Of a DNA stretch of 64,000 nucleotides, positions 17,023 to 24,569 are shown piece after piece. Under the pieces are notes generated by a model. That model saw only the letters and a program-made list of their open reading frames with translations, was not told the DNA's origin and searched no databases. The translations under genes were made by a program, and so were the position numbers. Origin of the DNA: Mycolicibacterium sp. 018/SC-01/001 (GTDB lineage: Bacteria; Actinomycetota; Actinomycetes; Mycobacteriales; Mycobacteriaceae); assembly GCF_007096635.1 (NCBI RefSeq), contig NZ_VKAA01000018.1, forward strand, positions 1-64,000, read 5' to 3'. The number at the start of each line of letters is the position of its first letter. The first letter of the stretch is position 1.

Positions 17023-18123
17023 TCACGCGGGTGGTCCCGACGTTCGTCCGCGCACCAACTCGGTGTCCAGGACATCGACCACCGACAACCCCGAGCGCGG
17101 CGGGTTGTGCAGCAATTGCCCTGCGCGGCGGCCTTTTTCGACGCTCGGCTGGCGTACCGTCGTCAAGCCGCGCGACAGCGCCTCGGGCACCCCGTCGAAC
17201 CCCGTCACGGTGATCTGACCGGGCACGTAGACCCCGCGGGCGCGCAGCCGATCCATCGCCGAGAGCGCGAGCACGTCGGCGGTGCACATCAAGGCGGTGA
17301 TGCGCGGGTTGGCCTCCAGCGCGACGTCGGCGCCGGCGCCCCCGGAAGTCGGCAGGTGTTCGTAGCTCTCCACCAGCGTCAGGTCCGCCGGGTCCCGGTC
17401 TGCCGCGATCAGCGCGTCGTAGACCCCGCGGATCCGCTCATTCTGGACGTGGAACTGCGGGTTGCGCACCCGCTCGGGATCGGCGAGTGCGGGTCCCCGC
17501 GCGTCGTGTGGCCAGTCCCGACCCAACCGCATGGTCAGCAGTCCGATCTCCCGGTGCCCGAGCTCGAGCACGTACTCGGTCAGACGACGCATCGCCGCGC
17601 GGTCGTCGATGCACACGACGGAGGCCCCCGGCACGTCCCGGGGCTGGTCGACGATCACCACGGGCAGGTGGCGCTGCAGCACCACCGGCAGGTAGGGATC
17701 GTCGTCGGAGGCGGAGTACACCACGAAGCCGTCGACACCGGCCGCCAGTACCGCCGCCGAGCCCTCGCTGACGCTGCGGTTGGGCCCGACGGCCACCAGC
17801 AGCAGGCCCTGCCCGACGGCCTCGCACGATTCGGCGAGGCCGGCGACGAAGTCGAGTGCGGCGGGGTCGGAGAACGAGTAGTTCAGCGGTTCGGTGATCA
17901 TCAGCCCGACCGCGCCGGCTTTGCGCGTCCGCAGCGACCGGGCCACCGGATCGGGCCCCGGGTACCCCAGCCGCTTGGCGGTGGAGAGCACTCGTTCGCG
18001 CAGCTCGGCCGACAGCTGATCGGGCCGGTTGTAAGCGTTGGAGACGGTGGTGCGCGACACCTTCAGTTCAGCGGCGAGTGAGGCCAGGGTCGCGCGCCGC
18101 CTCGGCGACGGAGTCCTGGACAT
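17023..18123 (-). CDS. LacI-family transcriptional regulator (Rv3575c-like)
   Basis: Regulator of 366 residues. The N-terminal LacI HTH and hinge (TLASLAAELKVSRTTVSNAYNRPDQLSAELRERV, about 12-45) are clear, followed by a periplasmic-binding-protein-like sensor ending in TVTGFDGVPEAL and TTVRQPS. It occupies the position of Rv3575c relative to kstR. Its start lies inside the 3' end of the ABC permease gene (56-bp same-strand overlap), so the two are probably co-transcribed. Target and ligand unknown. Confidence 0.85.
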   Translation of the reverse strand: MSRTPSPRRRATLASLAAELKVSRTTVSNAYNRPDQLSAELRERVLSTAKRLGYPGPDPVARSLRTRKAGAVGLMITEPLNYSFSDPAALDFVAGLAESCEAVGQGLLLVAVGPNRSVSEGSAAVLAAGVDGFVVYSASDDDPYLPVVLQRHLPVVIVDQPRDVPGASVVCIDDRAAMRRLTEYVLELGHREIGLLTMRLGRDWPHDARGPALADPERVRNPQFHVQNERIRGVYDALIAADRDPADLTLVESYEHLPTSGGAGADVALEANPRITALMCTADVLALSAMDRLRARGVYVPGQITVTGFDGVPEALSRGLTTVRQPSVEKGRRAGQLLHNPPRSGLSVVDVLDTELVRGRTSGPPA

Positions 18124-19012
18124 GCTCCCCGAGATTAGTGGACCGGGTCCCCAGTTCCGCAGACATCCGCGTTCGGCGCGGCAGACGGCGCAACGTCCAG
18201 ACCACCAACCAGATCCCGCAGGCGATCGACACGACCACGAAACTCGGCGGCAGGTTGAACATCGCCGACACGGCCAGGCCCGTCCACACCGACACCAGAC
18301 CGAATGCGGCGGAGACCACCATCGCGAACACCGGCCGGGCCGTCAGACTCAGCGCGGTCGCCGCCGGGGTGACGACGAGTGCGAACAGCAGGAGCGTGCC
18401 GACGGCCTGCACGGCCATCGTGACGGTGATACCCAACAGCACCATGAACGCGATCGCCACGCCCCGCACAGGCACGCCCCTGGCCTCGGCCACCTGGGCG
18501 TTCACCGAGCTGAACAGCAGCGGGCGGTACATGACCGCCATCCCGGCGGCCAGCACCAGCAGGAGCACCAGGAAGCTGACCAGCTGCTCCCCGGAGATCG
18601 CGAGCAGGTTGCCGAACAGCACATTCGTCAGGGTCGACGAGTTGCGGGTGGCCAGCGAATTGAACAGCAGACCCAGACCGGTCGCGAACGCGAGCACCGT
18701 ACCGGTGGCCACATCGCGGTCCGAGGCGCGCTTCCCGAGCGCGCCGATGACCAGTGCCCCACCGACGCAGAACACGCCGAGGCCCGCCGCCGCCGGAATC
18801 CCGAGCAGCACGGCGCCGGTGGCGCCGGGCAGGCCGATGTGTGCGAGCGCGTGCGCGGCGAACGACGAGTTCCGCACGACGATGAAGTAGCCCATCAGCC
18901 CCGCCGCCAGCGCCACGATCGTGCCGCCCAGCCAGGCGTTCCGCATGAACGACGAGCCGAGGATGTGCACCCAGTTGTCCTGGTAGCCCACGGCGATGAT
19001 GCGCTGGGTCAC
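18068..19012 (-). CDS. Zinc/manganese-type ABC transporter permease
   Basis: ABC-3 (ZnuB/MntB) family permease of 314 residues with about eight membrane helices. Segments FFIVV-like MGYFIVVRNSSFAAHALAHIGLPGATGAVLLG and VGTLLLFALVVTPAATALSL are family blocks, the first carrying the coupling-helix histidine region. The GTG at 19012 overlaps the ATPase stop as GTGA. The 36-residue tail after RRLPRRTR is hydrophilic and runs into the LacI gene. Works with the ATPase and lipoprotein encoded just upstream. Confidence 0.88.
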   Translation of the reverse strand: MTQRIIAVGYQDNWVHILGSSFMRNAWLGGTIVALAAGLMGYFIVVRNSSFAAHALAHIGLPGATGAVLLGIPAAAGLGVFCVGGALVIGALGKRASDRDVATGTVLAFATGLGLLFNSLATRNSSTLTNVLFGNLLAISGEQLVSFLVLLLVLAAGMAVMYRPLLFSSVNAQVAEARGVPVRGVAIAFMVLLGITVTMAVQAVGTLLLFALVVTPAATALSLTARPVFAMVVSAAFGLVSVWTGLAVSAMFNLPPSFVVVSIACGIWLVVWTLRRLPRRTRMSAELGTRSTNLGEHVQDSVAEAARDPGLTRR

Positions 19013-19794
19013 GGCGAACTCCGCATGTAGAGGTCGCCCTGCAGGGTGTGCGCGACCTTGATCGGCGTGCCGTACATGTGCGTCAGCAGATCCGAGTCCA
19101 CCACCTCGTCGATGGGCGCGTGATGCGCGTGCCCGTCCAGCAGGTAGATCGCGCTGTCGAGTGTGGCGAGCAGCGGGTTCAGGTCGTGGGCGACCACGAT
19201 GACCGTCATCCCGAGCTCGGTGTTGAGCCGGGCGAGCAGTTCGACGATCTCGTGCTGGCTGCGCAGGTCCAGCGACGCCAACGGCTCGTCGAGGATCAGC
19301 ATCCGGGGGCCGGAGACCAGCGCACTGGCCAGGGCGATGCGCTGCCGTTGCCCACCCGAGAGCTCGGCGAGCCGCCGGTTCGCCAGCGCATCCGCCTCGA
19401 CCCACCGCAACGCGTCGTCGACTCGGCGGCGGTCCTTCGCGCTGCTGCGGGAGATGCCCCAGCGGTTGCCGGTGAGTCCGAGCAGCACGGCATCGCGCGC
19501 CCGGATCGCCTCGGTCGCGTCGGCGTCGTAGTGCTGGGGCACGTAGCCGATCAGGTCGTTGCGCGCCCCCGGCGGCGCGCCGAACACACGCACCGTGCCA
19601 CCCGCCGGGCGAACCAGGCCGAGGATCACGTTGAGCAGCGTCGTCTTGCCCGCGCCGTTGGCGCCGATGACCGCGACGAACCGGCCGGCCTGGACCTCGA
19701 GGGTCGACTGCGACCAGATCGTGCGCCCACCACGGACCACGCTGACGTCGGAGAACGTCAGCGCCGGGTCGGCTACGGCGTCATCCGCGGACAC
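19009..19794 (-). CDS. Zinc/manganese-type ABC transporter ATPase
   Basis: ATP-binding subunit of 261 residues. Walker A GANGAGKTT (about 44-52), Q-loop GYVPQHYD, signature LSGGQRQRIALA, Walker B MLILDEP and the switch His in VVAHDLNPLL are intact. The C-terminus has a histidine-bearing stretch (DGHAHHAP) seen in metal importers. Starts with GTG at 19794, overlapping the SBP gene end by 14 bp. Energises the permease encoded next. Confidence 0.9.
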   Translation of the reverse strand: MSADDAVADPALTFSDVSVVRGGRTIWSQSTLEVQAGRFVAVIGANGAGKTTLLNVILGLVRPAGGTVRVFGAPPGARNDLIGYVPQHYDADATEAIRARDAVLLGLTGNRWGISRSSAKDRRRVDDALRWVEADALANRRLAELSGGQRQRIALASALVSGPRMLILDEPLASLDLRSQHEIVELLARLNTELGMTVIVVAHDLNPLLATLDSAIYLLDGHAHHAPIDEVVDSDLLTHMYGTPIKVAHTLQGDLYMRSSP

Positions 19795-20758
19795 CGAGCG
19801 CCTTGGCCAGCGAGGTCAGCTGGTCGACCTGCCATGTCTGGAAGGACTGCGTGTTCGGCGGCACCGTCTCGGTGACGTCGACGACCGCGACGCCGGCCTT
19901 GTCGGCGGCAGCGCGGATCTGCTGGGGTACCGAACCCTCGGTCTGGGTGTTGTAGATCAGCACGTCCACTCCCCGATCGCTCAGCAGCCGCAGGAACGCA
20001 TCGAGATCGGCCGGGGCCGGCTCGCTCTCGTTCGCCGTGGCGAGTTTGTAGCCCTCCGGCGTCCGGTCCTGGAGTCCCAGTGCTGCCGCCATGTCGTCGA
20101 ACACACTCTCGGTGGCAGCGTAGCTCTTGCCGGCGGCACCGGCCTTGATCGCAGCGATCTCGTCGTCGTAGGGCTTCATGACATTGCCGAAACCGGTGGC
20201 CCGCTCGTCGAAGTAGGCAGCGGCGTCGGGTGCGAGCTTCTTGAGCTGCGCGGTGACGGCGCCGGCCACCTTGACGACGGTGGCGGGGCTGTACCAGACG
20301 TGTGGATTGCCCTCATCGGCGTGACCAGCGTCGTCACCGGCCGCGTCCGAGTGCTCACCGCCGCTGAGGTCGACCGCGTCGACGACGGGCGCATCGGGGG
20401 CCGACGATGCGGCGAGCTTGGCTGCCCACTCGTCGTAGTGTCCGCCGTTGAGGACCACCAGCTGGGCCCCCTCGAAGAGGGTGGCGTCCGACGGCGCGGG
20501 TTCGTAGTCGTGGGGGTCCACCGACGAACCCGCGAGCACGGTGGTCACCTTCGCGCAGTCGCCGCCGAGCTGGGACACGATGTCGCCCCACTGGTCGACG
20601 CTGACGACGACGTCGACCGGCGTCGTGGGGCACGATCCACCGGATGCCGTGCCGCCAGCCGAGGACGCCCCGGGCTCGCTGCCGCCCCCGCAGGCCGACA
20701 GGGCGATCGGGGACACCAGGACGAGGGCGGCCAGCGCACGACGCGCCACAGAAGTCAT
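19781..20758 (-). CDS. Zinc/manganese-type ABC substrate-binding lipoprotein
   Basis: Lipoprotein of 325 residues with signal peptide and lipobox LSAC (Cys22). Metal-binding landmarks of the ZnuA/AdcA family are intact: SSVDPHDYEP, LVVLNGGHYDEW, GNPHVWYSP and NTQTEG. A flexible His/Asp/Gly-rich loop precedes the NPHVW motif, as in zinc SBPs. First gene of the importer operon (SBP-ATPase-permease-LacI). A TATC/GATA-rich stretch directly upstream may bind a metal regulator. Zinc is the likeliest substrate, manganese the alternative. Confidence 0.9.
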   Translation of the reverse strand: MTSVARRALAALVLVSPIALSACGGGSEPGASSAGGTASGGSCPTTPVDVVVSVDQWGDIVSQLGGDCAKVTTVLAGSSVDPHDYEPAPSDATLFEGAQLVVLNGGHYDEWAAKLAASSAPDAPVVDAVDLSGGEHSDAAGDDAGHADEGNPHVWYSPATVVKVAGAVTAQLKKLAPDAAAYFDERATGFGNVMKPYDDEIAAIKAGAAGKSYAATESVFDDMAAALGLQDRTPEGYKLATANESEPAPADLDAFLRLLSDRGVDVLIYNTQTEGSVPQQIRAAADKAGVAVVDVTETVPPNTQSFQTWQVDQLTSLAKALGVRG

Positions 20759-20763
20759 CACGC

Positions 20764-20785
20764 GATAACGATAACCGTTTCCAAT
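20764..20785. promoter_or_regulatory. Possible Zur-like metal-responsive site
   Basis: On the minus strand TGGAAACGGTTATCG, 7-15 bp upstream of the SBP start region, loosely resembles the TGAAAATGATTTTCA-type Zur box (7-1-7 layout, only partly symmetric). Offered because of its place before a zinc-type importer; symmetry is weak. Confidence 0.3.
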
Positions 20786-20829
20786 AGCGAGCGCACAATC
20801 GCGACTAGGCTGGCTCAGTGTCAGGGTGA

Positions 20830-21010
20830 GGGCACCGCTTCGTGCGGTGGTTGGATCCTTTGCATCTGGTGTCTGGCTCATAGGCTGGGTGCCGCCTTCG
20901 GATTGGCGAGCACGGGTTTTGTCGGCACCAGGTGTGAAGGACCGGCCGGCGTGACTTGATAGGAGCGTGGCACCGCCCCCGACTGAGATGTGTCCGCCGA
21001 CCGGCCCAAC
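20830..21010 (+). ncRNA. Putative IS110 bridge RNA (left end)
   Basis: The left end folds by eye into three parts: a 5' hairpin CACCGC/GCGGTG (20833-20838 with 20844-20849); a 9-bp helix 20863-20871 with 20926-20934 (one G-U) around a 54-nt loop; and a 10-bp helix 20942-20951 with 20995-21004 (one mismatch) around a 43-nt loop. The first large loop starts with CTGGCTCATAGG, identical to the rebuilt target, and ends with GGGTTTT, which can pair with GAAACCC in the right flank. The second loop has CTTGATA, close to the element's right end CTTGACA (22090-22096), and ACTGAG, complementary to CTCAGT at the left junction. This is the target-loop/donor-loop plan of IS110 bridge RNAs. Confidence 0.6.
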
Positions 21011-21041
21011 CGTCACCTCACAGTGAATGGAGGCAACCACC

Positions 21042-22094
21042 ATGGTTGTTGTTGGAGCCGATGTACACAAGCGCACCCATACCTTCGTCGCCGTCGACGA
21101 GGCCGGCCGCAAGCTCGCCGGGAAGACCGTCGCCGCGGTCACGGCCGGGCATGCCGAGGCGGTGATGTGGGCCCGGGAGCATTTCGGTACCGAGGTCGTC
21201 TGGGCGATCGAGGACTGCCGGCATCTGTCGGCGCGCCTGGAACGTAACCTGCTGGCGCTGGGACAGAAGGTGGTGCGGGTCCCCCCGAAGCTGATGGCCC
21301 AGACCCGGGCCTCAGCGCGCACCCGCGGCAAATCCGATCCGATCGACGCGCTGGCGGTCGCTCGGGGCTTTCTGCGCGAGCCGGACCTGCCGATCGCCTC
21401 TCATGACGACGTCTCGCGTGAATTGAAGCTATTGGTGGATCGCCGGGAAGTCCTTGTCGCGCAACGCACGGCGACGATCAACCGGCTGTTGTGGCGGGTC
21501 CACGAGCTCGACCCCGAACGCGCCCCCAAACCACGTTCGTTGGATCTTGCCAAGCATCGTCGTCTGCTCGGCGACTGGTTGGATACCCAAGTCGGGATCG
21601 TGGCCGAACTGGCTCGTGACGAGCTGGCCGACATCACTCGACTCACCGAGGCCATCAACGCGTTGGCCGAGCGCATTGGCGAACGCGTCCGTGTCGTGGC
21701 TCCGGTGTTACTGGCGGTGCCGGGCTGTGGCGAGCTGACCGCGGCCAAGCTGGTCGGGGAGACCGCCGGAGTCACCCGGTTCAAGAGCGAGGCGGCCTTC
21801 GCCTGTCATGCGGGTGTGGCCCCGGTGCCGGTGTGGTCAGGCAACACTCGGGGACGCGTCCGCATGACACGGTCGGGTAACCGACAACTCAACGCCGCGC
21901 TGCACCGCATCGCGGTCACTCAGATCCGACTCGACGGCCTCGGACAGACCTACTACCGGCATCGCCTCACACATGGCGACTCCACCCCCGAAGCGCTGCG
22001 CTGCCTCAAACGCCGCCTGGCCCGCGTCGTCTTCCACCACCTGACCACCGACCACAACAACCGCCAAACCGCTTGCCAACCGGCAGCGGCTTGA
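21042..22094 (+). CDS. IS110-family DEDD transposase (bridge recombinase)
   Basis: Transposase of 350 residues. The N-terminal RuvC-like domain shows GADVHK (Asp7), WAIED (Glu57) and KSDPIDALA (Asp99, Asp102), matching the DEDD tetrad of IS110 enzymes. The C-terminal Transposase_20 domain has the HhH-like LLAVPGCGELTAAKLVGE and GVAPVPVWSGNTRGR..RSGNRQLN, where Ser266 is the probable nucleophile. The ATG at 21042 has GGAGG 8 nt upstream; an ATG at 21027 precedes that site and is unlikely. Frame intact, so the element may be active. Confidence 0.93.
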   Translation: MVVVGADVHKRTHTFVAVDEAGRKLAGKTVAAVTAGHAEAVMWAREHFGTEVVWAIEDCRHLSARLERNLLALGQKVVRVPPKLMAQTRASARTRGKSDPIDALAVARGFLREPDLPIASHDDVSRELKLLVDRREVLVAQRTATINRLLWRVHELDPERAPKPRSLDLAKHRRLLGDWLDTQVGIVAELARDELADITRLTEAINALAERIGERVRVVAPVLLAVPGCGELTAAKLVGETAGVTRFKSEAAFACHAGVAPVPVWSGNTRGRVRMTRSGNRQLNAALHRIAVTQIRLDGLGQTYYRHRLTHGDSTPEALRCLKRRLARVVFHHLTTDHNNRQTACQPAAA

Positions 22095-22108
22095 CATAGG
22101 AGAAACCC

Positions 22109-22873
22109 ATGCCCACCCGGACGGTCGACCTCAACGCCGACCTCGGCGAGAGCTTCGGCGTGTGGCAACTGGGCGACGACGAGGCGATGCTGCAGATCGT
22201 CACCAGCGCGAACGTCGCCTGCGGTTTCCACGCCGGTGACGCGGCCACGCTGGCGCGCACCTGCCGGCTGGCGGCCCAGCGCGAAGTCAGGATCGGCGCC
22301 CAGGTGAGCTACCGCGACCTGGCCGGCTTCGGCCGTCGGTTCATCGACGTGCCGCCCGAGGACCTGACGGCCGACGTGATGTACCAGATCGGCGCGTTGA
22401 GCGCGTTGGCCACTGCCGCCGGATCGGCCGTGTCGTACGTGAAACCCCATGGCGCGCTGTACAACTCGGTGGTCACCCACCGCGAGCAGGCACGGGCGGT
22501 CGTCGCTGCGGTGCACGCGGTGAACCCGGCGCTGCCGGTACTGGGACTCGCCGGGTCGGTGCTGTTCGAGGCCGCGGCCGAGGTGGGCGTGCACACGGTC
22601 GCCGAGGCGTTCGCCGACCGCTCCTACCGACCCGACGGACAATTGGTCTCGCGCCGCGAGCGCAACGCGGTGCTGCACGATCCCGACGAGATCGCCGAGC
22701 GGGTGCTCTCGATGGTCACCCAGGGCCGGGTGAGCGCCGTCGACGGCTCGACGATCCGCGTCTCCGTCGATTCCGTGTGCGTGCACGGCGATTCACCCGG
22801 CGCGGTGCAGATCGCCACCGCGGTTCGTGACCGGCTTCTCGCCGAGGGCGTGACCCTGACCGCGTTCAGCTGA
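22109..22873 (+). CDS. pxpA: PxpA, 5-oxoprolinase subunit A (LamB/YcsF family)
   Basis: Protein of 254 residues that with PxpB and PxpC hydrolyses 5-oxoproline to glutamate using ATP. Family blocks are DLNADLGESFG, ANVACGFHAGD, GAQVSYRDLAGFGRR, YVKPHGALYN, AEAFADRSYRPDGQLVSR and CVHGDSPGAV. The ribosome-binding site TAGGAG (22097-22102) lies just outside the IS110 element, 6 nt from the ATG, so translation signals survived the insertion while the native promoter was displaced. No pxpB/pxpC follows; an ArsR gene converges and overlaps by 8 bp. Confidence 0.9.
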   Translation: MPTRTVDLNADLGESFGVWQLGDDEAMLQIVTSANVACGFHAGDAATLARTCRLAAQREVRIGAQVSYRDLAGFGRRFIDVPPEDLTADVMYQIGALSALATAAGSAVSYVKPHGALYNSVVTHREQARAVVAAVHAVNPALPVLGLAGSVLFEAAAEVGVHTVAEAFADRSYRPDGQLVSRRERNAVLHDPDEIAERVLSMVTQGRVSAVDGSTIRVSVDSVCVHGDSPGAVQIATAVRDRLLAEGVTLTAFS

Positions 22874-23195
22874 CCGGGACGCGGGCCGCCCGGTTCGCCC
22901 CGGCGACGATGCTGGCCAGCAGACCGGGCAGCGCATCCTCCACCTCGTCGACCCGCAGCCGCTGGTGGGTGAGACCGTCGACGACCCGACGCTCCGTCAA
23001 CCCGCCCTCGCGCAGGATCTTGAAATGGTGCGTGGCCGTGGACTTGTTGATGCCGTCGTAGAGAGCGCCACACTGCAGCGACGTCCCCGCGTTGTGCAGG
23101 CGACGGACGACTTCCAGCCGCACCGGGTCCTGCAGCGCAGCCAGCACCTGCTGCACGGGGGCGACCGGGTGCGTGGGATACGCATCAGCAGTCAT
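22866..23195 (-). CDS. ArsR-family transcriptional regulator
   Basis: Winged-helix repressor of 109 residues: VLAALQDPVRLEVVRRLHNAG, then LYDGINKSTATHHFKILREGGLTERRVVDGLTHQRLRVDEVEDALPGLL. Only a lone cysteine is present and no CxC metal site, so it is probably not an arsenic sensor. It is divergent from an MFS gene, and two copies of a TGTTCG-centred repeat lie between them. The ATG at 23195 gives a standard-length ArsR protein; the frame stays open much further upstream but runs through the MFS gene. Confidence 0.85.
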   Translation of the reverse strand: MTADAYPTHPVAPVQQVLAALQDPVRLEVVRRLHNAGTSLQCGALYDGINKSTATHHFKILREGGLTERRVVDGLTHQRLRVDEVEDALPGLLASIVAGANRAARVPVS

Positions 23196-23216
23196 GGCGT
23201 GTCCTTCACCACGTGA

Positions 23217-23236
23217 GGTTTGATGTTCGTCAAACC
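23217..23236. promoter_or_regulatory. ArsR operator 1
   Basis: GGTTTGA-tgttcg-TCAAACC, a perfect 7-bp inverted repeat with a 6-nt spacer, 22 bp upstream of the arsR start. Confidence 0.65.
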
Positions 23237-23253
23237 CAGCGTACGCTCGACCG

Positions 23254-23273
23254 GGTTCGATGTTCGTCGTACT
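23254..23273. promoter_or_regulatory. ArsR operator 2
   Basis: A second, imperfect copy with the same TGTTCG centre (TTCGA-tgttcg-TCGTA), 37 bp from the first and 28 bp upstream of the MFS ATG. The pair would let one regulator control both divergent promoters. Confidence 0.5.
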
Positions 23274-23300
23274 GTACTCGACACGGAAGGGCTCTCCGAG

Positions 23301-24497
23301 ATGGTGGCGATCGACCGTCCGGTCACCGAGACCCAGCGCTGGGCCTACCCCCTGCTGCTGGTGCTCAGCGGCGTGGCACTGGGCGTATCCGGTGTTCCCG
23401 CCCCGCTCTACGGCATCTACGAATCGAACTGGCATCTCTCCCCGCTGGCCACGACGATCGTCTTCGCCGTCTACGCCGTCGCAGCCCTGGGTGCGGTGCT
23501 CGTCTCCGGGCGCATCTCCGACGTGGTCGGCCGCAAGCCGGTGCTCCTCGGCGGGCTGCTCGCACTCCTGGTCGGACTGGGCGTGTTCCTCGTCGCCGAC
23601 ACGATGGCGCTGTTGCTCCTCGCCCGCGCCATCCACGGCGCCGCCGTCGGCTCGATCGTCGTCGCCGGTGCGGCAGCCCTGCTGGATCTGCGACCCGACC
23701 ACGGCGTGCGCAGCGGCCAGCTGTCCGGCGTCAGCTTCAACGTCGGGATGACGGTCGCGATCCTGGGCTCGGCACTGCTCGCCCAGTACGCACCCCACCC
23801 GCTGCGCACCCCGTACGCGGTGGTCGCGGTCGTGTGCCTGATCGTGGGCATCGGTGTGCTGGCACTGCGCGAACCGCACACCGCCCGTAGCGCCGGGCCC
23901 ATTCGCATCGCGAAGCCTGCTGTACCGCAGGAGATCCGGGGCGACTTCTGGTTCTCCGCGATGGGCGCGATGGCGTCGTGGTCGGTGCTCGGAGTGCTGC
24001 TGTCGCTGTATCCGACCCTGGCCGCCCGCCAGACCCACATCGACAACCTCGTCTTCGGCGGCGCCGTGGTGGGTAGCACGGCGTTCGCGGCGGCACTGGC
24101 CCAACTCGCGGCGACGCGGTTGCCCGCCCGCTACTCGGCGATCATCGGTGACGTCGGGATGGCGGTGTCGTTGCTGTTGACCATTCCGGTGCTGCTCACC
24201 CACCAACCGCAGCTGGTGTTCGTGGCCGCTGCGCTGCTCGGCGCCACGTTCGGGCTCGGCTTCGGCGGCTCGCTGCGGCACCTGTCCGACGTGGTGCCCG
24301 CAGGCCGGCGCGGAGAGACGATGTCCGCCTTCTATCTCGCGGCCTACAGCGCGATGGCCGTGCCCACCCTGGTGGCCGGCTGGGCCGCGACCCGCTGGGA
24401 CCTGGCGGAGGTGTTCCCGTGGTTCGCCGGTGCCGTTGCGACCGCATGCCTGGTGGCCGCGGCTGCCGGTGTGCGTCAGCAGTCAGCGCGCGGCTGA
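23301..24497 (+). CDS. MFS transporter under ArsR control
   Basis: Predicted 398-residue membrane transporter with about 12 helices. The MFS motif between TM2 and TM3 is GRISDVVGRKPVLLGG, and a related loop (RHLSDVVPAGRRGETMSAFY) precedes the last helices. The N-terminal LSGVALGVSGVPAPLYGIY block is typical of actinobacterial efflux-type MFS proteins. The ATG at 23301 is used because upstream codons cover the operator region; GAAGGG lies 9-10 nt before it. Substrate unknown; a drug or small organic acid is plausible. Confidence 0.8.
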   Translation: MVAIDRPVTETQRWAYPLLLVLSGVALGVSGVPAPLYGIYESNWHLSPLATTIVFAVYAVAALGAVLVSGRISDVVGRKPVLLGGLLALLVGLGVFLVADTMALLLLARAIHGAAVGSIVVAGAAALLDLRPDHGVRSGQLSGVSFNVGMTVAILGSALLAQYAPHPLRTPYAVVAVVCLIVGIGVLALREPHTARSAGPIRIAKPAVPQEIRGDFWFSAMGAMASWSVLGVLLSLYPTLAARQTHIDNLVFGGAVVGSTAFAAALAQLAATRLPARYSAIIGDVGMAVSLLLTIPVLLTHQPQLVFVAAALLGATFGLGFGGSLRHLSDVVPAGRRGETMSAFYLAAYSAMAVPTLVAGWAATRWDLAEVFPWFAGAVATACLVAAAAGVRQQSARG

Positions 24498-24569
24498 GTC
24501 GTCGGCCGGCTCCCAGCAGGGCCGCGGGACGGTCAGGATGTTCACAATCGGGGCTGGCACGATGACCGC

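Larger units (their letters stand above)
20818..22096 (+). mobile_element. IS110-family insertion sequence
   Basis: About 1.28-kb element made of a 224-bp non-coding left end, one DEDD transposase, and almost no right end: the transposase TGA (22092-22094) abuts the right boundary. The boundaries are inferred from the left flank CTGGCTCA (20810-20817) and right flank CATAGG (22095-22100), which fuse across a shared CA to the 12-mer CTGGCTCATAGG that occurs inside the element at 20873-20884. No terminal inverted repeats or long target duplication, as expected for IS110. Inserted between the divergent SBP and pxpA genes, leaving 12 bp before the pxpA ATG. Confidence 0.85.

Noticed and set aside
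20955..20968. Right-end-like sequence in the IS110 left end as evidence of a second, truncated element
   Set aside because: Short similarity is better explained as the donor guide of the element's RNA.
23196..24281. Upstream extension of the ArsR gene to about 470 codons
   Set aside because: Would run antisense through the whole MFS gene; the ArsR domain and its ATG at 23195 already make a full protein.
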